Assembly: GCA_004555705.1 (NCBI GenBank) | Contig: SFHI01000008.1 | Coordinates: 1 to 26,383 of the forward strand | Origin: Clostridiales bacterium | Lineage (GTDB): Bacteria; Bacillota; Clostridia; Oscillospirales; Oscillospiraceae | Direction: 5' to 3' | DNA: 26,383 nt | Shown: positions 15,858 through 24,584 of the stretch, piece after piece | Numbering within the stretch: position 1 is the first letter of the stretch | Layout of the letters: each line of letters opens with the position of its first letter | Program-made: the position numbers and the translations under genes | Notes under the pieces: model-generated | Database searches by the model: none | Told to the model about the DNA's origin: nothing | What the model saw: only the letters and a program-made list of their open reading frames with translations

Positions 15858-16250
15858 TCAGAAGCGCACAGTCTCCGGCTGGGACGTAAAGGAGGAGAAG
15901 GTGGCCTCCGCGTTGCGGAAATACAGCACCTGGGTATTCCCGTCATTTTCGTCGTACATATTCCGCAGATTGGGGTAAGCGTCCAGCATGGACTTTTTCG
16001 CCTCTACCCGGTCGTCCTCCACCAGCTCCCCGGCAACGCGCAGCCAGGCGCCGCAGTGGAACGCGCAGATTTCCGCCTTGGGATTGGCGGCCAGCTGGCG
16101 GCTGACACTCTTGACCTTGCCGGTCTGGATGTACAGCTTTCCCTCAAAGATGTGGGCCGTCCCAAAGGGCCGCACCCGGGGCTGATCCCCCTCCACCGTG
16201 GCGAGATAGTAAACCCCCGCCTTTTTCAAAAATTCGCATACACGTTCCAT
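15858..16250 (-). CDS. Pyridoxamine 5'-phosphate oxidase-family flavoprotein
   Basis: A 130-residue protein with the split-barrel FMN-binding fold of the PNPOx-like family. Key stretches are FLKKAGVYYLATVEGDQPRV at the N-terminus, PFGTAHIFEGKLYIQTG, and the NPKAEICAF strand. Small members like this bind FMN or F420 and are thought to reduce or detoxify small molecules; true PNP oxidases are longer. The start at 16250 has GGAGG 8 nt upstream; an in-frame ATG at 16280 lacks one. The stop codon is 4 nt before the MATE start, so flavoprotein and exporter are made together. That pairing hints at joint handling of a toxic or redox-active compound, by inference. Confidence 0.88.
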   Translation of the reverse strand: MERVCEFLKKAGVYYLATVEGDQPRVRPFGTAHIFEGKLYIQTGKVKSVSRQLAANPKAEICAFHCGAWLRVAGELVEDDRVEAKKSMLDAYPNLRNMYDENDGNTQVLYFRNAEATFSSFTSQPETVRF

Positions 16251-16285
16251 TTGATTACCTCCGTTTTCTGATTGTTTCATCTGAT

Positions 16286-16464
16286 AAATTGTTGGCGACC
16301 TCTAAAAACTACTTTTTGGCGTTTTGGGCGAGAGATTTTGTTCCAACAAAAGTTTTGAAAAGTTCGGAATACTTTGTGTATTGCGGACTTTTCAAAACGC
16401 ATTGTTGGGACAAAAGATCCGCCCAAACCCCAAAAGGGTAGTTTTTAGAGGTGCCCAATAATTT
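16286..16464. mobile_element. MITE-like element with GGCGACCTCTAAAAACTAC arms
   Basis: Inverted arms of about 80 bp: AAATTGTTGGCGACCTC on the left, and its near-inverse GAGGTGCCCAATAATTT on the right. Inner segments TCTAAAAACTAC and TTTTGAAAAGT pair likewise. The central loop is short. No gene fits. The outermost AAATTGTTG is shared with the other repeat types in the window although the rest is unrelated. Confidence 0.8.
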
Positions 16465-16549
16465 ATGGTATCATACTCCCAAACCGCCTGCTTGTAAAGA
16501 ATAGAAGCAGCGTGTTTTTCCATTTTTCTCCATTTCCCGCAGCCCAGCT

Positions 16550-17812
16550 TCATTCTGCCGCGGGCTCCATGTACAGCTCCGGGGCGTCGAAATACCGCTC
16601 CACCAGGGCGGTATAGGACCCCAGCGCGTCCATTTCCGCAAGGGGCCTGCGGTCATACCGGATTTCAAAGGGCCCGCCGGAAGGATAATACTGGAATTCC
16701 CCCAGGTATTCCCGCAGCCGCTTATCAAAAAACGCGTCCGCCTGGGCGTAGTCCCCCTGGAATACGATCCGGTCCGGATCAAATACCAGGGAGATATTCC
16801 GCAGAGCCCTGGCGAAAACCCCTGCCAGATAATCCACCAGTTCCCGGGCCAGCGGATCACCCCCCTGGGAGCAGCGGAAAAGCTCCGGAATGGTGACCTG
16901 CTCCACAGGCACCGCCCCCAGAGCCGATTGGGGGTAATCTCCCCGTTTCCGCTCCAGCAGGAGCCGCACTCTTCCTTCGCTCACCAACCGCTCCAGGCAG
17001 CCGTGGCTCCCGCAGCCGCAGGCCTCCGGGTCATTGGGATCAATTATCATGTGGCCGATCTCCCCGATCAGGGAGTTCTTCCCGCTGAGAATGCGGCCGC
17101 CTTCCATCAGGCAGCTGGACAGCCCCCAGCAGGAGAAAATCACCAGCACCCGCTTCCCGGAAAGCTCCGGCTCCAAAAGGAAGGGTCTGGCCGTCATTTT
17201 CCCCGCGTTTTCCAAAAAAATCAGGGTGTCCGGCCCAAACCAGGGCTTCAGGTACTCCTTCAGCGGCACATTTGTGCCCCACTGGGGGGATTGAGAGCTG
17301 TATTTCAGACAACCGGTTTGATAATCCACCGTTCCGGAGGTGGACAGGCTGACGGCGCAGAGGTTATCCCGGGCAACCCGGTTCTTTTCCAGCAGACGCA
17401 GAGCCAGCTGCCCCGCATTGTCAATAGCCGCCTTGGGGCTGTCCGGCAGCGGAAGCGTGAGGGAAAGGCTGTCCACCAGACGCTTGCCGATGGTATAAAG
17501 GTGCAGCCGCAGGTCCTGGGGCCACAGCGTGATGCACAGGAAGTATTTCTCCCCGAACAGCATGAACAATTCCGGGCGCTTTCCCCCTGCCTTCGTGGAA
17601 TTGCCCTTTCCGGCGGACACCAGCAGACGGCTGCGCAGGAAAAACTGGATGGATTTCATCACCGTCTGACGGCTCAGACCGGTTTCCGAGGCGATATCGT
17701 TGGCACTGAACACTCCGCCCGACAAAAAGGCGTTGATCACCTGAATCCGGTTGGCATATTTCAGATCCCCAGGCATGGACGGGGAGATTGGGTTTTTTCG
17801 CTCCATAGTCAC
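16550..17812 (-). CDS. ROK-family transcriptional repressor (XylR/NagC type)
   Basis: A 420-residue regulator. A winged helix-turn-helix (about 22-75, FSANDIASETGLSRQTVMKSI) is followed by a ROK sugar-binding domain. The ROK zinc motif is visible as CGCGSHGCLE, and the sugar-site histidine is kept in GEIGHMIID. The usual ROK kinase aspartate in the NDAN motif is replaced (LENAGKMTA), so it should bind sugar without phosphorylating it. The start is GTG at 17812 (AAGGAGG 5 nt upstream) or the ATG two codons later. It is divergent from the xylulokinase operon, with a palindrome in the shared region, so it probably represses that operon and itself until its sugar ligand binds. Confidence 0.88.
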   Translation of the reverse strand: MTMERKNPISPSMPGDLKYANRIQVINAFLSGGVFSANDIASETGLSRQTVMKSIQFFLRSRLLVSAGKGNSTKAGGKRPELFMLFGEKYFLCITLWPQDLRLHLYTIGKRLVDSLSLTLPLPDSPKAAIDNAGQLALRLLEKNRVARDNLCAVSLSTSGTVDYQTGCLKYSSQSPQWGTNVPLKEYLKPWFGPDTLIFLENAGKMTARPFLLEPELSGKRVLVIFSCWGLSSCLMEGGRILSGKNSLIGEIGHMIIDPNDPEACGCGSHGCLERLVSEGRVRLLLERKRGDYPQSALGAVPVEQVTIPELFRCSQGGDPLARELVDYLAGVFARALRNISLVFDPDRIVFQGDYAQADAFFDKRLREYLGEFQYYPSGGPFEIRYDRRPLAEMDALGSYTALVERYFDAPELYMEPAAE

Positions 17813-17880
17813 CAGGTCCTCCTTGAAGAAACTTCGGTTCAGGCTGAAAGAGAATGCCCACTGGGTTACCGCAGTGCGGT

Positions 17881-18055
17881 AAATTGTTGTTTGCTGAGGT
17901 TTTGCCGTAGGGGCGGCTATTAGCCGCCCGCGACCTTTCGTCTACCAAAGTGCCCTGTTCTATTGAAAACACTCAAAAAACTTAAGCGTTCGGGCGGCTA
18001 ATAGCCGCCCCTACGGTAGCAACGTAAGGTATTTGAAAACTGCAAACAACAATTT
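17881..18055. mobile_element. Complete GGCTATTAGCC MITE-like repeat
   Basis: About 175 bp beginning AAATTGTTGTTTGC and ending GCAAACAACAATTT. Two GGGGCGGCTATTAGCC-type palindromes flank a core identical in layout to the copy at 8179-8352 but in the opposite orientation. It lies in the leader between the probable ROK promoter (18099-18126) and the ROK start codon, so ROK mRNA would carry this strongly structured element. Confidence 0.8.
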
Positions 18056-18098
18056 TTCGTTCTGACGTCTCAGGACTGTATCCTCAAAAAACAATACT

Positions 18099-18126
18099 AT
18101 CATACCACACATTTTGTAAAACGCAA
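18099..18126 (-). promoter_or_regulatory. Promoter of the ROK repressor gene
   Basis: On the minus strand, TTGCGT (18121-18126) and TATGAT (18099-18104) are 16 bp apart, with TG one base before the -10 box (extended -10). It points toward the ROK gene about 290 bp away. Confidence 0.55.
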
Positions 18127-18135
18127 GTTTCTTGC
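18123..18135. promoter_or_regulatory. Palindrome GCAAGTTTCTTGC, candidate ROK operator
   Basis: Perfect 5-bp arms around TTT, overlapping the -35 box of the minus-strand ROK promoter and about 100 bp upstream of the xylulokinase promoter. The position fits autoregulation by the ROK protein. Binding is inferred only. Confidence 0.4.
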
Positions 18136-18236
18136 ATAATCTATTTCTCAAAATCCCCTATCCCACGTTTTGGACAAAACGCCTTCCATTATTTTGTATG
18201 GGTTTTATAAATATCCGAAGAAAAAGAAAAATGGTA

Positions 18237-18265
18237 TTGCGCACAATTCCAACCCGTGGTACAAT
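18237..18265 (+). promoter_or_regulatory. Promoter of the xylulokinase operon
   Basis: TTGCGC (18237-18242), a 17-bp spacer and TACAAT (18260-18265), with TG one base before the -10 box. The leader would be about 90 nt to the start codon at 18361. Confidence 0.65.
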
Positions 18266-18360
18266 TTAAGTAACGCTAAGTCATTTCGTAACTGGTACCG
18301 CGCGTGTGGATTTCCCTGTCCCGCTGCGCGGCCCTCATTCCTGAAACAAAGGAGAATACC

Positions 18361-19842
<1,482 letters not shown>

Positions 19843-19847
19843 ATGTC

Positions 19848-20483
19848 ATGAGAATCTACTCTGTCTTTGATCCCGAATTCAAGCCCTACGGTCAGATTGT
19901 GGACGGCATGGCCGATACCGTACAGGAAATCCTGAATGTGCTGAAGGACGCCCCCCAGGGCCCCGGCGTGGACTATGTCCCCGAGTACGAACCGCTCCAG
20001 GAGCTTCCCGCCATGGTGGAGATTTCCGGGCACTGCTACGGCGGTATGCCCGTTCAGCTGGGCTGGTGCAACGGCCGCAACACCAGGCTGAACTGCCTGG
20101 AATACCACCGGGATTCCGAGTTTAACCTTGGCACCGAGGACTTTATCCTTCTTCTTGCGAAACAGGAGGAGATTGAAAACGGTGTCCTGGACACCGCCAA
20201 GGTCAAAGCCTTCCGGGTCCCCGCCGGGGTTCTGGTGGAGGTCTATGCCACCACGCTGCACTACGCGCCCTGCCACTGTGACGAGGGCAAGGGCTTCCGG
20301 GTGCTGGTGGCCCTGCCCCAGGGAACCAATACGGACAAACCCACCATCACGAACAAGACCGCCGAGGACAAGCTGCTCTGGGCCCGGAACAAGTGGCTGC
20401 TGGCCCACCCGGATTCCTCCGAGGCCAGACAGGGCGCCCATGTGGGCCTGTCCGGAGAGAACATTGACATTGCAAATTTTTGA
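19848..20483 (+). CDS. DUF4867-family protein in sugar operon
   Basis: A 211-residue soluble protein resembling DUF4867, a family usually found in sugar-catabolism operons of Firmicutes and of unproven function. It begins MRIYSVFDPEFKPYG and has a cupin-like middle: GHCYGGMPVQLGWCNG, NCLEYHRDSEFNLG, FRVPAGVLVEVYATTLHYAPC. The Glu-His pairs and the LHYAPCH segment could form a metal site. The ATG at 19848 has AAAGGAG 8 nt upstream, whereas an in-frame GTG at 19839 overlaps that site and was rejected. It begins 5 bp after the xylulokinase stop and precedes the isomerase gene by 17 bp. A sugar-isomerase or epimerase role is possible. Confidence 0.85.
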   Translation: MRIYSVFDPEFKPYGQIVDGMADTVQEILNVLKDAPQGPGVDYVPEYEPLQELPAMVEISGHCYGGMPVQLGWCNGRNTRLNCLEYHRDSEFNLGTEDFILLLAKQEEIENGVLDTAKVKAFRVPAGVLVEVYATTLHYAPCHCDEGKGFRVLVALPQGTNTDKPTITNKTAEDKLLWARNKWLLAHPDSSEARQGAHVGLSGENIDIANF

Positions 20484-20500
20484 TAAGGAGATAAAACGCT

Positions 20501-21973
20501 ATGAACAACATTCCTGAAGTGAAGCTTGGCATCATTGCCGTATCCCGGGATTGCTTCCCCATCGCCCTGAGTACCCAGCGCCGCAAGAACATCGTCGCCG
20601 CTTACGGCGAGGGCCTCTACGAGTGCCCCATCACCGTGGAGAACGAGAAGGACGCCTCCGCCGCCATTGCGGATGTCCGCGCCCACGGGGTCAACGCCCT
20701 GGTGGTGTTCCTGGGCAACTTCGGCCCCGAGACCCCCGAGACCCTGCTTGTCAAGAAATTCCACGGCCCCGCCATGGTGATCGCCGCGGCAGAGGGTGAC
20801 GGCGACCTGATCAACGGCCGGGGCGACGCCTTCTGCGGTATGCTGAACTGCTCCTACAACTTAGGGATGCGCCACCTGAAGGCCTATATCCCCGAGTACC
20901 CCGTGGGCACCGCTGAGGATTGTGCGAAGATGATCCGGGAGTTTGTCCCCATTGCCCGGGGCATCATCGGCCTGAAGAATCTGAAGGTCATCACCTTCGG
21001 CCCCCGGCCCCAGGACTTCTTTGCCTGCAATGCCCCCATCAAGGGCCTCTATGAGCTGGGCATCGAGATCGAGGAGAACTCCGAGCTGGACCTGCTGGTT
21101 TCCTACAAGGCCCACAAGGGGGACCCCCGGATTGCCGATGTCATCGCCGATATGCAGCGGGAGATGGGCACCAAGGTCTACAGCGATATGTTGGAGCGGA
21201 TGGCACAGTTTGAGCTGACGCTGCTGGACTGGGCCGAGAACCACAAGGGTGACCGGAAATACGTGGTCTTTGCCGACAAGTGCTGGCCCGCCTTCCCCGA
21301 GCAGTTCGGCTTCGAGCCCTGCTATGTCAACTCCCGCCTGGCCTCCCGGGGCATCCCCGTGGCCTGCGAGGTGGATATCTACGGCGCGGTTTCCGAGTAC
21401 CTGGGTGCCTGCGTCACCGGCGACGCCGTAACGCTGCTGGACATCAACAACTCTGTTCCCAAGTACATCTACGACGAGGACATCGCCGGCAAGTTCGACT
21501 ACAAGCTCACCGATACCTTCATGGGCTTCCATTGCGGAAATACCCCCAGCTGCAAGATGTGCGGGGACTGCGCCGTGAAATACCAGCTGATCCAGCACCG
21601 TCTGCTGGAGCCCGTGGGCAGCGAGCCCGACTTCACCCGGGGCACCCTGGAGGGCGACATTGCCGCCTCCGACATCACCTTCTACCGTCTGCAGTGTGAC
21701 AGCGAGGGGAACCTCCGCTCCTACATTGCCCAGGGCGAGGTGCTGCCGGTCAAGACCCGCTCCTTCGGCGGCATCGGCGTGTTCGCCATTCCCGAGATGG
21801 GCCGGTTCTACCGCCATGTGCTGATTCAGAAGCGGTATCCCCACCACGGCGCCGTGGCCTTCACCCACTGCGGCAAGGCCCTGTACGAGGTGTTCAAGTA
21901 CTTCGGTGTTTCCGATATCGCCTATAACCAGCCCAAGAGCCTCCCCTATCCCACCGAGAATCCCTTCGCCTAA
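20501..21973 (+). CDS. L-fucose/L-arabinose isomerase-family protein
   Basis: A 490-residue member of the FucI/AraA aldose-ketose isomerase superfamily. These enzymes use Mn2+ to convert aldoses such as L-fucose, D-arabinose or L-arabinose to ketoses. Candidate metal ligands are E290 (ACEVDIYG), D314 (TLLDINN) and a histidine in the HHGAVAFTH segment (H448, H449 or H456). A cysteine-rich loop (GFHCGNTPSCKMCGDC, about 342-357) is less usual and could bind metal. AAGGAG is 10 nt before the ATG. It is the last gene of the operon and a strong terminator follows. It probably supplies the ketose phosphorylated by the FGGY kinase two genes upstream. Codon usage is strongly biased toward C/G-ending codons, suggesting high expression. 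Confidence 0.87.
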   Translation: MNNIPEVKLGIIAVSRDCFPIALSTQRRKNIVAAYGEGLYECPITVENEKDASAAIADVRAHGVNALVVFLGNFGPETPETLLVKKFHGPAMVIAAAEGDGDLINGRGDAFCGMLNCSYNLGMRHLKAYIPEYPVGTAEDCAKMIREFVPIARGIIGLKNLKVITFGPRPQDFFACNAPIKGLYELGIEIEENSELDLLVSYKAHKGDPRIADVIADMQREMGTKVYSDMLERMAQFELTLLDWAENHKGDRKYVVFADKCWPAFPEQFGFEPCYVNSRLASRGIPVACEVDIYGAVSEYLGACVTGDAVTLLDINNSVPKYIYDEDIAGKFDYKLTDTFMGFHCGNTPSCKMCGDCAVKYQLIQHRLLEPVGSEPDFTRGTLEGDIAASDITFYRLQCDSEGNLRSYIAQGEVLPVKTRSFGGIGVFAIPEMGRFYRHVLIQKRYPHHGAVAFTHCGKALYEVFKYFGVSDIAYNQPKSLPYPTENPFA

Positions 21974-21983
21974 GGAATATTTC

Positions 21984-22019
21984 AAAAGCAGCCGGTGCCG
22001 CGAAGCACCGGCTGCTTTT
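21984..22019 (+). terminator. Rho-independent terminator of the sugar operon
   Basis: A perfect 15-bp stem (AAAAGCAGCCGGTGC with GCACCGGCTGCTTTT) around a 6-nt loop, ending in a T run, 11 bp after the isomerase stop. The stem also has A-rich and T-rich sides, so it may work for the convergent SOD gene. Confidence 0.93.
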
Positions 22020-22056
22020 CTATTATGTGCTTATCGGCCTTTCTCAGTTGCCTGAC

Positions 22057-22256
22057 AAATTATTGTTTAGCAAAATAAACGCTGTCATTGCGAGCCAGTG
22101 CGCACACTGGCGTGGCAATCCCCCGGATAGAGAGGAAACGTACGAAAACGGACAAACACCCTAACGAACCGTCCTGAATTGTTGGGGGATTGCCACACCA
22201 GGAAAGCGGACTGGTTCGCAATGACAGTTCTTTTTTAGTGCGCTAAACAACAATTT
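22057..22256. mobile_element. MITE-like repeat of the TGTCATTGCGA type
   Basis: Exactly bounded by AAATTATTGTTTAG on the left and CTAAACAACAATTT on the right, 200 bp. The arms continue with TGTCATTGCGAGCCAGT and TGGCAATCCCC, which recur inverted as GGGGGATTGCCACACC and GACTGGTTCGCAATGACA. The core is ~50 bp with no gene. It fills most of the gap between the isomerase terminator and the convergent SOD gene. Confidence 0.82.
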
Positions 22257-22291
22257 ATCGGTTTGCTGAGTCAAGCCGACAGCACATTCTT

Positions 22292-22732
22292 TTACGCTCT
22301 TTCGATTACCCCGCAGGCGATCTTCTCGCCGGCGTTCCCGGAGGGCTGCGTGCGGAAGTCGTCCGGGTCCGCGTGCACAACCACCGTTTTGCCGATGACC
22401 TCCTCCACCCGGAACCGTCCGGTCATAACCTTCAGATAGGCTTTCCCATGGTCGGCCAGCAGCGGTGGCAAATCCCCCGCGTGGCGCGGATGCTCTGTTT
22501 TGTCGGGATTGTAATGTCCTCCGGTGTCGGAGAACCCTTCCCCGCCGCAGTCCTTCCCATCATGGATGTGAAAGGCAAAAAAGCCGGAAGCCGAATCCGG
22601 AAGCCCCTCCAGCTCCGCCTCCACAAGGCTCCCGCCGCACCGCCGGAAGAATTGCACCCTGCCCCGCAGGCATGGATGCTCCTTTCCGCCCCGTATCCAC
22701 GCGACGGCATCCGGACATATCCCGTGATTCAT
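22292..22732 (-). CDS. sodC: Cu/Zn superoxide dismutase-family protein
   Basis: A 146-residue Cu/Zn SOD without a signal peptide, so probably cytosolic. All metal ligands appear present: H55 and H57 (FHIHDGKDC), bridging H73 (GGHYNP), H81, H84 and D87 (HPRHAGDLPPL), and H120 (VVVHADPDDF). C62 and C140 can form the conserved disulfide. The active-site arginine of the GNAGxR motif is lysine here (GNAGEK, K137), which keeps the charge that guides superoxide but may lower the rate. The ATG at 22732 is chosen because a GGGGTGATGGG stretch precedes it; an in-frame ATG at 22786 is possible. It is convergent with the sugar operon and stands alone. Confidence 0.88.
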   Translation of the reverse strand: MNHGICPDAVAWIRGGKEHPCLRGRVQFFRRCGGSLVEAELEGLPDSASGFFAFHIHDGKDCGGEGFSDTGGHYNPDKTEHPRHAGDLPPLLADHGKAYLKVMTGRFRVEEVIGKTVVVHADPDDFRTQPSGNAGEKIACGVIERA

Positions 22733-22818
22733 CCCATCACCCCGTTTCCAGTCTATGCAAGCCCCGAACAGATCGTTCCCCCCCATCCGCCCAGTCTAAA
22801 GCATGACAGAGAAACGGG

Positions 22819-22913
22819 AAATTGTTGTTTACAGCACTAAAAAAGAACTGTCATTGCGAACCAGCGCGCTCGCTGGTGTGGCAATGACAGCGTATATTCG
22901 ACAAACACCAATT
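22819..22913. mobile_element. Short TGTCATTGCGA-type repeat copy
   Basis: Starts AAATTGTTGTTTACAG and ends ACAAACACCAATT. It contains CTGTCATTGCGAACCAGC and its inverse GCTGGTGTGGCAATGACAG with almost no core. It is a ~95-bp, internally deleted relative of the 22057-22256 element, just upstream of the SOD gene and downstream of the acetyltransferase pseudogene. Confidence 0.78.
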
Positions 22914-22939
22914 AATCTGCCTTTGCAGCCCCGGTTTTC

Positions 22940-23211
22940 TTATTCCGAAAAGTCCAGGTAATCGCTCCTGGTAGTCCTCTCCCGGAAAAACCCGTTCTTT
23001 TCATAAAAATGCCGGGCGCGCAGATTTCCGACGGCCGTGTCCGTATCCAGCCGGATAGTATCAGCTCCCAGAACAGCCTGCGTCCCGCCCCGTCCGTATC
23101 CCGGAACATGGACTGCTCCCACTGGGCGCAGGACGTGGGAAAGTGGTAGGGAAACGGGAATTTCTGCTCATACCCATACAGCGCGGCGGGGTCCTGGATT
23201 TCCATAATCAT
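22940..23211 (-). pseudogene. Degenerate GNAT acetyltransferase
   Basis: Two GNAT pieces in different frames. The start (ATG 23211, GGGAG upstream) reads MIMEIQDPAALYGYEQKFPF and continues to CAQWEQSMFRDTDGAGRRLFWEL, a typical N-terminal part. The C-terminal part, DTAVGNLRARHFYEKNGFF ending DYLDFSE, lies in another frame and stops at 22940. The acetyl-CoA-binding middle is missing, since the whole remnant could encode only ~90 residues against ~150-170 for the family. An internal deletion with a frameshift explains this. It is not expected to be functional. Confidence 0.75.
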
Positions 23212-23306
23212 TTGGAACACTCCCTGCTTCCATTTGATATGACCAGTATACCAAACCCCCAGAGAAACCGCAATCCTTTCTGTCTGCCTGTTGCCCAGAT
23301 TGCCGC

Positions 23307-23335
23307 TTGAAAAACCGGATTTCCGGTAGTATAAT
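23307..23335 (+). promoter_or_regulatory. Strong promoter of azlCD
   Basis: TTGAAA (23307-23312), a 17-bp spacer and TATAAT (23330-23335). The spacer contains the inverted repeat ACCGG-ATTT-CCGGT (23314-23327), a possible operator. The start codon is 42 bp downstream of the -10 box. Confidence 0.75.
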
Positions 23336-23376
23336 TCCATACAGAACATCAACCTGCAAAATTTCGAGAGGAAATT

Positions 23377-24072
23377 ATGAAACGCAAAGCACTCAAAGCC
23401 GCTTTTCCCTATACCGTTCCCATTTTCGCCAGGTTTTGGTTCCTGGGAGTCACCTATGGCATCTACATGAACAAATCCGGGTTCAGCTTCTGGTATCCCA
23501 TGCTCATGAGCATGACGATCTTCGCCGGTTCTGCGGAATTTCTGACCGTCAATCTGCTTTTGGGCGCCTTTAACCCCCTGAAGGCGCTGACCATGACGCT
23601 GATGCTCAACGCCCGCCACCTGTTCTACGGAATCTCCATGCTGGACAAGTTCAAAGGAACCGGATGGAAGAAAATCTATCTGATTTTCGGGATGTGCGAC
23701 GAGAGCTTTTCCATCAATTACACTGCCGATATTCCGCAGGATGTGGATCGGGGCTGGTTTATGTTCTTTGTAACCTTGCTGGACCAGCTCTACTGGGTTT
23801 CCGGCGCCACGCTGGGCGGCATCTTCGGCTCACTGATCCATTTCAGCACGGAGGGCCTGGATTTTGTGATGACGGCCATGTTTGTGGTCATCTTTCTGGA
23901 GCAATGGCTGAAGGACCGCCGGCACACCAGCGCCCTGCTGGGCCTTGGGCTCTCCGCCTTGGGCCTGATCGCCTTTGGGCCGGATAATTTTGTCATTCCC
24001 GCCATGGCGGCAATTCTTGGCGTGCTGACCCTGCTGCGCGCGCCTCTGGAGAAAGGGGGCGCTTCGGCATGA
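23377..24072 (+). CDS. azlC: AzlC-family branched-chain amino acid exporter, large subunit
   Basis: A 231-residue integral membrane protein with about six to eight hydrophobic segments. The N-terminal half has the AzlC signature order: AFPYTVPIFARFWFLGVTYG, then MSMTIFAGSAEF, then LMLNARHLFYGISM. AzlC with AzlD exports branched-chain amino acids and related compounds. GAGAGGAAATT precedes the ATG at 23377. The stop overlaps the azlD start by 4 bp (ATGA), so the two subunits are translationally coupled. No Lrp-type regulator is adjacent. Confidence 0.92.
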   Translation: MKRKALKAAFPYTVPIFARFWFLGVTYGIYMNKSGFSFWYPMLMSMTIFAGSAEFLTVNLLLGAFNPLKALTMTLMLNARHLFYGISMLDKFKGTGWKKIYLIFGMCDESFSINYTADIPQDVDRGWFMFFVTLLDQLYWVSGATLGGIFGSLIHFSTEGLDFVMTAMFVVIFLEQWLKDRRHTSALLGLGLSALGLIAFGPDNFVIPAMAAILGVLTLLRAPLEKGGASA

Positions 24073-24395
24073 CGCTGACACAGCAGCTGATCACAATTCT
24101 GATGGTGATTCTGGGAACCATGCTGACCCGGTATCTGCCGTTTCTGCTGTTTCCCGGGGACAAACCGACGCCAAAATACATTCAGTATCTGGGCAGTGTC
24201 CTGCCCGCGGCGGTATTCGGGCTTCTGGTTGTCTACTGCCTGAAAAATGTCAGCTTCCTCACCGGAAGCCACGGAATCCCGGAGCTCATTTCCATTGCCG
24301 TGGTGGTCGTGCTGCACCTGTGGAAACGGCAGATGCTGCTGTCCATTGCGGGGGGGACTGTGTGCTATATGCTGTTGGTGCAGTTCCTATTTTAA
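24069..24395 (+). CDS. azlD: AzlD-family branched-chain amino acid exporter, small subunit
   Basis: A 108-residue hydrophobic protein with about four transmembrane segments, the normal AzlD size. TRYLPFLLF followed by PKYIQYLGSVLPAAVFGLL is typical of the family, and so is the LLSIAGGT near the end. It overlaps azlC by 4 bp and is required with it for export in known systems. No clear plus-strand terminator follows; a repeat remnant and the convergent MATE terminator lie beyond. Confidence 0.92.
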   Translation: MTLTQQLITILMVILGTMLTRYLPFLLFPGDKPTPKYIQYLGSVLPAAVFGLLVVYCLKNVSFLTGSHGIPELISIAVVVVLHLWKRQMLLSIAGGTVCYMLLVQFLF

Positions 24396-24426
24396 CGCGT
24401 TGATGATCGCAGCGTGGCCGCTCGTC

Positions 24427-24513
24427 AAATTGTGTTTGTGCTCCAAATGCCGCAACGCGGTAGGACTCCGCTGTAGGGACGCAGTACGTGCGGACGCTTT
24501 CAAGCAACAATTT
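24427..24513. repeat. Short, decayed repeat with AAATTGT...ACAATTT ends
   Basis: AAATTGTGTTTG at the left and CAAGCAACAATTT at the right resemble the shared termini. The interior (CTGTAGGGACGCAGTACGTGC) is reminiscent of the CTGTAGGG module. Small and imperfect. Confidence 0.5.
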
Positions 24514-24543
24514 GTCGTTTTTCCGGGACAACCTGATATGCTC

Positions 24544-24579
24544 AAAAAAACGGGCTCCATGCGTAAGCACGGGGCCCGT
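24544..24579 (-). terminator. Rho-independent terminator of the minus-strand MATE gene
   Basis: On the minus strand, ACGGGCCCC and GGAGCCCGT pair with one mismatch around a 12-nt loop, followed by TTTTTTT. It begins 5 bp after the MATE stop codon. Confidence 0.85.
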
Positions 24580-24584
24580 GAAAA

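Noticed and set aside
14396..15889. A 497-codon plus-strand open frame opposite the MATE gene
   Set aside because: It is antisense to a clear MATE transporter, has low-complexity His/Gln/Gly-rich translation and no ribosome binding site.
20861..21985. A 374-codon minus-strand open frame opposite the isomerase gene
   Set aside because: A by-product of the strong third-position GC bias of the isomerase gene; no recognisable domain and no ribosome binding site.
22912..23619. A 235-codon minus-strand frame spanning the GNAT remnant and the start of azlC
   Set aside because: It joins antisense azlC, the azlC promoter region and one frame of the GNAT remnant; only the GNAT part has family similarity.
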